Of a stretch of 64,000 nucleotides of DNA, positions 56,405-64,000 are shown piece by piece. A model generated the notes under the pieces. The model worked only from the letters and a program-made list of their open reading frames with translations, did not search any database and had not been told where the DNA came from. The first letter of the stretch is position 1, and the number at the start of each line of letters is the position of its first letter. Source of the stretch: Tilletiopsis washingtonensis (lineage: Eukaryota > Basidiomycota > Exobasidiomycetes > Entylomatales); NCBI RefSeq assembly GCF_003144115.1, contig NW_020312018.1:212239-276238 (forward strand), read 5' to 3'. Made by a program: the position numbers and the translations under genes.

Positions 56405-57845
56405 ATGCTGCGTCGTCTCTCGCGCGAGCGCCGCGAGTACATCTACCGCAAGTCGCAGGAGAGCAAGGAGCATGAGATCTTCGAGCGCAAGCAGAAGATC
56501 CGCCAGCTGCTTGCCGAGGGCAAGCCTGTGCCGCGCAACCTCACCGAGGGCCTGGAGCAGGAGGGGCGCAGCAACTTCGGCGGCATGGGCGGCGCGGCGG
56601 CACTGAGGGTCGACGAGGGGCAGACCGGTGAGTGCCGCGGGCCACGAGAGGACCCGGGTGGGACGCAAATGGGCTGCAGGGCGTAGTGGCGGAGGACGTG
56701 CAGCAGGAGCGTGAGATGCAGCGAGGCCAGATTGAGGGAGGAAGGGTAGGACCAGCTCGCAGTCGGCCGCCTTGCCCCCCTTGCAGGCTATTCGGTGCGA
56801 CGAACGTTGCGCGAAGCTGCGGCTGTTCAGCCAGCCTTGGGCAGGCTGGCAGAGCTGCGGAACCGCGCGCTGGCGCTTCCGTGCGGAGCAAGGCTTGCTG
56901 TTCTGCCCCGCCGCTCGGAGTCGATGCACGCCCAAGCATCGATTCTGCCGCCGCAAACTGGAGGGTGCCCTGGCCCGAGTGTAGCCGCTACGTCGCTCGG
57001 AGCTCCGGGCCCGACTTGCCTTCTGACACGTCGTCCATTCCAGAGCCGGGCAGCTCGATCGACTCCGAGTACGCACGGGCGGGTCAATACGACCCCAAAG
57101 TGCTCATCACTACATCTCGCGATCCTTCTTCTCGCCTCACGCAGTTCGCCAAGGAGCTGCGGCTCTGCATTCCCAACTCGACGCGCATCAATCGCGGCGG
57201 CTACACGGTCAACGAGCTCGGCGCCGCATGTCGCAGCAACGGCATGACGGACCTGCTTGTCGTGCACGAGCATCGCGGTGTGCCTGATGCGCTCGTGCTC
57301 TCGCACTTCCCGCACGGTCCTACACTGCTCTTCACGCTCAACAACGTAGTGCTGCGGCACGAGGTCAGCGCACATGCACAGAGCACCGTCAGCGAGCAAT
57401 ATCCGCATCTCATCTTCGAGGGCTTCAACTCGAAGCTGGGCACGCGCGTGGGCGATGCGCTCAAGTACTTGTTCCCCGTGCCGAAGGAGGACAGCAAGCG
57501 CGTCATGACGTTCTCCAACGAGCGTGACTTCATCTCCTTCCGGTGCGTCTCCCTTGCACAGCGCTCCACGCCCGCCTTGCTCTTCCGCTGACCCCCCAAG
57601 GTGTCGCCAGGCATCACGTCTTTCTCAAGACGTCGCATCGCGAGGTGCAGCTGGCGGAGGTGGGGCCGCGCTTTGAGATGCGGCCATACGAGATCCGACA
57701 GGGCACGCTGGAGCAGAGCGAGGCCGATGTCGAGTGGGTGCTGCGGCCGTTCATGAAGTGCGTATGCCGTGTGTCTCGATGTGCGAGGGGCCAGCTGACC
57801 TCGTCCGCCTCGTGCAGCTCCGGACGCAAGAAGAACCAGCTGTAG
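56405..57845 (+). CDS. IMP4: U3 small nucleolar RNP protein IMP4
   Basis: Coding segments are 56405..56627, 57044..57542, 57611..57757 and 57818..57845, giving 298 aa. The N-terminus MLRRLSRERREYIYRKSQES is the typical U3-binding helix. The Brix domain follows: DPKVLITTSRDPSSRL, NRGGYTVNELGAACRSNGMT, DLLVVHEHRG, LSHFPHGPTLLFTL, KYLFPVPKEDSKRVMTF, ISFRHHVFLK, EVGPRFEMRPYEIRQGTLEQ and a basic tail. IMP4 works with MPP10 and IMP3 in the small-subunit processome for 18S rRNA maturation. The first intron is unusually long (416 nt). It joins DEGQT to EPGSSIDSEYARAG, which fits the acidic linker of the family, but a small extra exon inside it cannot be excluded. Confidence 0.93.
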
Positions 57846-59963
57846 TTGCTCCCTATGACGGCGGGCAGCCGATGTGTCCAGTGCTCCATGCTTCATCTGT
57901 AATTCTACTGCATATCATTCCCGACGCTCGACTCTCGTGCACGCAAGAGCGCGCGTCCAGTGGCGGCCTGCGCTCGGCAGCATCCGTGCCGCACGCGCTG
58001 TCGTCTGTGAAGCTCGGACTGAACATAGGCTCCTCGCTTCGGCTGCTGTTCAGCTGATAGGCCGCAAGAACCGGTAGACGATTGCTGTCACGCTCGAGCG
58101 ATGCTCAGCCTGCTGAAGCGCTGCTGCGCTCTGTGGCTCTGCGCCGGCAGTGCGAGACGCCCGTCGCAAGAGAACCCTTGCCGTGGCAGCCGTCCATCGG
58201 CCCAGCTAGGCGGTAGAAAGGCAGAGGTACGGCTCGAAATCCTCTCAGCAGGGTCGCGATGTGGTGCGGGGCGGAAATGTCTTTGGCCAGGCGCAGACTT
58301 GCGACGTGGCAGCTCGGGGCGAGGGCGGAAGGGCCCCTCTCATCGTCAGAGGGGCACGCCCACGCCCCAACAAGCAGCTTGCGCTGCCGGCACCGAAGCA
58401 GGCGAGTGCAGGACATCTCAAAGCTGGCCTGCATGCGCTCTCAGCTGTCATGGCAAGCAGTCGGTGTTAGACAGTATGTCCATCGATGCATCAAAGCGAC
58501 CCTCCAAGGCGGACTATTCGCCAGGGGGGAGGCGAGGGAGAGTCGCGCGAGCGTGGGAGCAGCACGTCGACTCCCGAGTGCCGGCGCCGCGCCCCTTCCG
58601 CCGAGTCGGAGCGGACGCGGTTTTTTGGGGCCCGGCACCACGAAGGCACGCCGCCACGGCATGCTGCGCCAGCACGCTGCTGCTTGCACCCTTGGCGGTC
58701 CTTGAACCACACGGCTCGGCGCACCGCCCCTCCGGATGCAGGCGCAGGACACCAGCCTGCGCCGAGCCACCGCAGCCGGCGACATTCGAGGCGGCGGCGG
58801 GCCTTGCCTGCTCCGGTGCTCCCCTTGGATGGGAAGCGCCGTCGGCGTGCTCGGCCGGGCGCACGGTCTCGGCGCCACGTCAGAAAAGTTGGGCAGCTGA
58901 GCCGAGGTGCTCCTGTCAGACAGGCGAGGGCCATCGCCTGCCATCGGCTTTCTCGAGGCCGTCGCCATGCCCTCGACGCCGGATCAGCGAGCGGTGCAAG
59001 GCCGCCGCGTCGATGCAGATCTTCTCGCTGCCGCTGCGGATGCTGGGGCGCGCTGCCGGGCCCACGCGACTCGGCGCCTGCTGCACGCGCGAGATGATCA
59101 GCCGCGGCATTGGGCGCGGGCTCCTGAGCAGTGTCGCGCCGAATGCACCCGCTGCGCCAAAGTTTGGCAGGAGGGCGCGCGCGCAGAGGACCGTGCGGCG
59201 CCGAGATGAAGATCCAACAGCGCGCGCGCGCGTGTGAAGCGGCTGCCTCGCTCGTGCGAGCAGCCGGCGCCCTCGCATGCGCTGCAGCGCCGAGTGTGGC
59301 CCGCTCGGTGCACGGCCGTGGATTCGTGCATCCCGGTGCGGGTCGAACGACGTCTGACGCTCGAGCGACGGCGGCGCGGTGGCCCGCCGAGCGGCGCAGA
59401 AGGAGGCACAGTTCGCGCGGCGGCGCGCCCCAGCAGTTCGGAGCGCGGCGCGCACGCAGAGGAGGGCGGCGCAGCGGCGGCGCAAGGCACGCACGCAGCG
59501 GACGCACCAGCCACACCCGCGACGCACCCGCCGGCTCGCTGCGCAGGGGCCCGGCAGCGCGAGAGGCACGCCAGCGGCGGGAAGAAGCGAAGCCAGCGGC
59601 GTCGCGTGGTGCGGTGCGGCGCGGTGCTCCTTCGCAGCGTGCCTGCCAGGTGCAGCATGGAAGCTCGCTCCTCGCTCGCCTCGCCTGGCCTCGCCCGCCG
59701 TGCCTCGGCTCGCCTCGCCTCAAAGCGCTGCTGTCCGCCGCGCTGCCTCTTGCCTCACAACCAACACCCCGTGTCCACCACACCCACCACCACCCCACAC
59801 ACACCCTGCCCCTGGTCCCTCTGCTCTCTGCGTCTCTCTCTCTCTGCCCAGTCACCGTGCCTGCGTCCCGTCACACATCCTCTCCACCTCTCGCACGCAC
59901 GCGTAGCCCGCGTCCCGTGCGCACGTCCCGTTCCCGTTCCCTCATAGACTAGAACCCGCAGCC
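57846..59963. other. Intergenic region upstream of ATP-citrate lyase
   Basis: 2.1 kb in tandem orientation with no supportable gene. A six-base T run interrupts GC-rich sequence near 58,621, an alternating GC run lies near 59,219-59,233, and the last ~200 bases before the ATG are strongly C-rich with CACACACC and CTCTCTCTCT elements. That is the usual look of a highly expressed promoter and leader in this window. Confidence 0.5.
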
Positions 59964-62900
59964 ATGTCGTCCAAGGGTGAGTCGCCTGTGCCCTTGCGGC
60001 GCCGTGCTGTGCCGCGCGAGCTCGCTGCAGCGCCGCGTGCACAGCGGCAGTGCTGGCCCAGTGGAGGCACGCAGCAGCTCACACCTCCTCGCGCTGCTCT
60101 CAGCTATCCGCGAGTTCGATGCCAAGCTGCTCGTCAACTACTGGCTGCCGCGCTCGCCGGCGGTGCACCCGTCGATGGAGATGAGCAGCTCCTTCGCCGC
60201 GCCGGCACCCAAGGTCGCCCAGGTCTCCTGGGACGCCGCCAGCAACACCATCACCGCCGAGTCGAGCATGCCCAGCTGGGTGCACAACACCAAGCTCGTC
60301 GCCAAGCCCGACCAGCTCATCAAGCGCCGCGGCAAGGCCGGCCTGCTGAAGCTCAACTGCGACTGGGCCGATGCGCAGGAGTGGATCCAGGCGCGCGCCG
60401 GCAAGCCGCAAAAGGTGAGCTGCGCTGCGCCGAGAGCACGCGCGCAGATGGCTGACGCACTCTTGTCCAGGTCGAGGCTGTGACGGGCACGCTCAACAAC
60501 TTCATCGTTGAGCCCTTCTTCCCGCACCCGGCCGACACCGAGTTCTACGTGTGCATCAACTCGGCGCGCGAGGGCGACTACATCCTGTTCACGCACGAGG
60601 GCGGTGTCGACGTCGGCGACGTGGACGCCAAGGCGCTCAAGCTGCTCATCCCCGCCGACCCCGAGGCGCCGTTCCCGCCGCGCAAGGAGTGGACGTCGAC
60701 GCTGCTCGGCGGCGTCAAGGATGAGGCGAAGAAGGAGCGCCTGACCGAGTTCCTCGTGCGCCTGTACAGCGTGTACGTCGACCTGCACTTTGCCTACCTC
60801 GAGATCAACCCGCTCGTCTGCACCGACGACGGCACGATCACCTACCTCGACATGGCCGCCAAGCTCGACCAGACGGCCGACTTCATCTGCGGCCCCAAGT
60901 GGGCCATCGCGCGCGACCCGAGCGTGTTCAGCGACAAGGCCGTCGCCGGCAGCGCCAAGGGCGAGGACCGCGGCCCGCCGATGGTCTGGCCCGCGCCGTT
61001 CGGCCGCGACCTGACCAAGGAGGAGGCCTACATTGCCAAGCTCGACGCCGGCACTGGCGCCTCGCTCAAGCTCACCGTGCTCAACGCCACGGGCCGCATC
61101 TGGACGATGGTGGCCGGCGGCGGTGCCTCGGTGGTGTACTCGTGAGTAGTGCAAGCGCGCGTGTGTCCTTGGTCCTGAGCTCACACGCCTTGTACAGCGA
61201 CGCCATTGCTGCGCACGGCTTCGCCCACGAGCTCGCCAACTACGGCGAGTACTCGGGCGCCCCGACGGAGGGCCAGACGTACGAGTACGCCAAGACGCTG
61301 CTCGACCTGATGACGCGCGGCGACGTCAACAAGGAGGGCAAGCTGCTCATCATCGGCGGCGGCATTGCCAACTTCACCAACGTCGCCTCGACGTTCAAGG
61401 GCATCATCCGCGCGCTCAAGGAGTACAAGCAGGCGCTGGCCACGCACGGCGTGCGCATCTTTGTGCGCCGCGGCGGCCCCAACTACCAGGAGGGCCTGCG
61501 CGCCATGCGCTTCCTCGGCGAGGACCTGGGCGTCGAGATCCAGGTGTTCGGCCCCGAGACGCACATCACCGACATTGTGCCGCTCGCGCTCGGCATCAAG
61601 AGCAAGAAGGACATTGAGGTCGCGCAGGCCTCGGCCGCGCCCTCGGGCGCCGCCACGCCGGCGCGCGGCGCACAGGCCAACGGCGCCGAGCCGTCGAAGC
61701 CCGTCGGCTCCGTCGACCCCGTGACCGGCGCACGCACGCAGCCGCAGGACCAGATCGTGCAGTTCGACCCCGTCACGGGCAAGGGCTCGCGCCCCGAGCA
61801 CCTGCCGTTCGACGAGCACACGCGCTCGCTCGTGTACGGCCTGCAGCCGCGTGCCATCCAGGGCATGCTCGACTTTGACTTCTCGTGCGGCCGCAAGACG
61901 CCCTCGGTCGCCGCCATGATCTACCCCTTCGGCGGCCACCACATCCAGAAGTTCTACTGGGGCACCAAGGAGGTGCTGCTGCCCGTCTACACGAGCGTCG
62001 CCGAGGCCGTCAAGAAGCACCCCGACGCGGACGTCGTCGTCAACTTTGCCTCGTCGCGCTCCGTGTACCAGTCGTCGCTCGAGATTCTGCAGCTGCCGCA
62101 GATCCGCGCGCTGGCCCTCATCGCCGAGGGTGTGCCGGAGCGCCACGCGCGCGAGATCCTGCACCGCGCCAAGAAGGCCGGCGTGCTCGTCATCGGCCCG
62201 GCGACCGTCGGCGGCATCAAGCCGGGCTGCTTCCGCATCGGCAACTCGGGCGGCATGATGGACAACATCATCTCCTCGAAGCTCTACCGCCCCGGAAGCG
62301 TCGGCTACGTGAGCAAGTCGGGCGGCATGTCCAACGAGCTCAACAACATCCTCAGCCTCGTGACCAACGGCACGTACGAGGGCATTGCCATCGGCGGCGA
62401 CCGCTACCCCGCGACGACGTTCATCGACCACCTGCTGCGCTACGAGAAGGACCCCAACTGCAAGATGCTCGTCCTCCTCGGCGAGGTCGGCGGCGTGGAG
62501 GAGTACCGCGTCATCGACGCCGTCAAGCAGGGCATCATCAAGAAGCCCGTCGTGGCGTGGGCGATTGGCACGTGCGCCAAGATGTTCACGACCGAGGTGC
62601 AGTTCGGCCACGCCGGCTCGATGGCCAACTCGGACCTCGAGACGGCCTCGGCGAAGAACGCGGCCATGAAGGAGGCTGGCTTCATCGTGCCCGACACGTT
62701 CGAGGACCTGCCCGTCGTGCTGCGCCAGACGTACGAGAAGCTCGTGTCCAACGGCACGATCAACGTGCGCCCCGAGGTGCCGCCGCCGGCGATCCCGATC
62801 GACTACAAGTGGGCGCAGGAGCTCGGCATGGTGCGCAAGCCTGCCGCCTTCATCTCGACGATCTCCGACGAGCGCGGCGCCGAGCTCATGTACTCGGGCG

Positions 62901-63655
62901 TCAAGATCAGCGAGGTCTTCGAGTCCGAGATGGGCATTGGCGGCGTCATTTCGCTGCTGTGGTTCAAGCGCCGCCTGCCGGCGCACTGCACCAAGTTCAT
63001 CGAGATGGCCCTCATGCTCACCGCCGATCACGGCCCGGCCGTGTCGGGCGCGATGAACACCATCATCACGTCGCGCGCCGGCAAGGACCTCGTCTCGTCG
63101 CTCGTCTCGGGCCTGCTCACCATCGGCGACCGCTTCGGCGGCGCGCTCGACGACGCGGCCAAGGAGTTCAGCGGCGCCTACGACTCGGGCCTGACGCCGC
63201 GCGAGTTCGTCGACAAGATGCGCAAGGCGCAGCGCCTCATTCCGGGCATTGGCCACAAGATCAAGTCGACGTCGAACCCCGACTACCGTGTCGAGGTGGT
63301 CAAGGAGTTTGTCAAGAAGCACTTCCCCTCGTCGCGCATGCTCGACTACGCCCTCGCCGTCGAGCGCGTCACGACGGCCAAGAAGGACACGCTCATCCTC
63401 AACGTCGACGGCTGCCTGGCCGTGTGCTTCGTCGACCTGCTGCGCGACTCGGGCGCCTTCACCGACGAGGAGGCCAACGAGCAGCTCAACATTGGCTTCC
63501 TCAACGGAGTCTTTGTGCTCGGCCGCAGCATCGGCTTCATCGGCCACCACCTCGACCAGAAGCGCCTGCGCGCCCCGCTCTACCGCCACCCCGCAGACGA
63601 CTTCATGATCTCGATGCAGACGCCCGAGCGCATCGTCGGCAACCTCAAGAAGTAA
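59964..63655 (+). CDS. ACL1: ATP-citrate lyase, fused single-polypeptide form
   Basis: Coding segments are 59964..59976, 60104..60414, 60471..61141 and 61198..63655, giving 1,150 aa. The enzyme cleaves cytosolic citrate with ATP and CoA to acetyl-CoA and oxaloacetate, feeding lipid synthesis and histone acetylation. The first exon encodes only MSSK, then [15 protein letters not shown]. Order: ATP-grasp/citrate-binding half ([40 protein letters not shown]), a linker at ~470-520 (Ala/Pro-rich, with DPVTG twice), the CoA-binding half, the catalytic His at ~803 in [20 protein letters not shown], and the C-terminal citrate-synthase-like lid ending VGNLKK. Human enzyme has GHAGA at the His. Both halves being on one chain matches basidiomycetes and animals, whereas most ascomycetes split them. 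The introns were verified by family continuity. Confidence 0.97.
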
Positions 63656-64000
63656 GCGCGCCTGCGCCTTTGCTGCCGGCCTGCCCTGCCCGTGCGCTGC
63701 GTGCGCCTAGAGACCTCGTCATCCATCCTGCTCCCGTCTTTGGCGCTCTGCGCCACCCCCTGTCCTTGACTGCCGTGTACATGTTCCCGTCCCACACCCC
63801 TCGGTGCGCGCCCCCCCCCCACGAGCCTCAGTGCCAGGGCCGCTGCAGTAACGATCACCTTTTGCTCCATCCTGCGTGTGTTGAAGGAGGTGGAGACGGG
63901 ACGAGCTCTGCTGTTGCTGCTGCGCTCGGTCTGACGCAAGGTCGTTGTGATACGTGATTCATCGATCGAGCACCTGCGGGCTTCGCTGCTCGTTCTTCCC
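63656..64000 (+). other. 3' flank of ATP-citrate lyase to window end
   Basis: 345 bp after the stop. It is C/T-rich at first and contains a run of ten C at 63,811-63,820. No further gene starts before the window edge. Confidence 0.5.

Noticed and set aside
58226-58240. tRNA B-box-like sequence GGCTCGAAATCC
   Set aside because: It has one base too many for the T-loop and no A-box or acceptor stem could be paired. No convincing tRNA, rRNA or snRNA gene was found by eye in the window.
58491-59855. 454-codon minus-strand open frame upstream of ATP-citrate lyase
   Set aside because: Arg/Ala-rich noise overlapping the C-rich promoter of the + strand gene; no conserved motif.
61181-63589. 802-codon open frame antisense to ATP-citrate lyase
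   Set aside because: It mirrors the codon bias of the real gene (third-position G/C avoids stops on the other strand) and has no domain. A + strand frame at 61,885-63,957 is rejected for the same reason.

Overview
The window is nuclear DNA from a GC-rich, intron-containing fungus, most likely a basidiomycete and plausibly one of the Ustilaginomycotina. The evidence is short GT-AG introns (mostly about 45-75 nt) with CTGAC-like branch sites, a velvet factor, GATA factors with fungal loop types, and ATP-citrate lyase encoded as one fused polypeptide rather than the split pair typical of ascomycetes. The lineage below basidiomycete is inference from style, not from a search. No prokaryotic, viral, CRISPR or transposon gene was recognised.

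I support nineteen protein genes. Left to right they are: the 3' part of a tuberin (TSC2) gene (+); a gene-poor stretch of about 7 kb; a velvet-domain regulator (+); tRNA 2'-phosphotransferase TPT1 (-); an FHA/tail-anchored SLMAP/Far9-type protein (+); a polyglutamine GATA factor with two zinc fingers (-); the twin-CX9C protein MDM35 (+); a very large RasGEF with a degenerate GTPase-like domain (-); a second gene-poor stretch of about 8.6 kb; a WC-2-type single-finger GATA factor (+); the PTS1 receptor PEX5 (+); ribosomal protein eL15 (-); an NCS1/FCY2 nucleobase permease (+); the Spg1/Tem1 septation GTPase (-); a divergent histone H2A/H2B pair; PAM18 (-) and IMP4 (+) sharing a 255-bp divergent promoter; and ATP-citrate lyase (+).

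The left 40 kb is rich in signalling and developmental regulators (TSC2, velvet, SLMAP-like, two GATA factors, RasGEF). The right 24 kb is mainly housekeeping (peroxisome import, ribosome, histones, mitochondrial import, U3 processome, acetyl-CoA supply). The genes do not form a pathway cluster. The two gene deserts each end at the 5' side of a developmental or transcriptional regulator and turn pyrimidine-rich toward it, which suggests long regulatory or leader regions.

The most unusual items are the extreme intron density of the Spg1 gene (ten introns in 663 coding bases, four coding segments of 9-15 nt, one GC-AG intron), a 51-nt in-frame intron immediately after the first GATA finger, an approximately 66-unit CAG tract in that same gene, a perfect 10-bp inverted repeat of ACGTCA boxes midway between H2A and H2B, and an H2A C-terminus that stops at Ser-Gln-Asp. 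I found no convincing undescribed multi-gene system.
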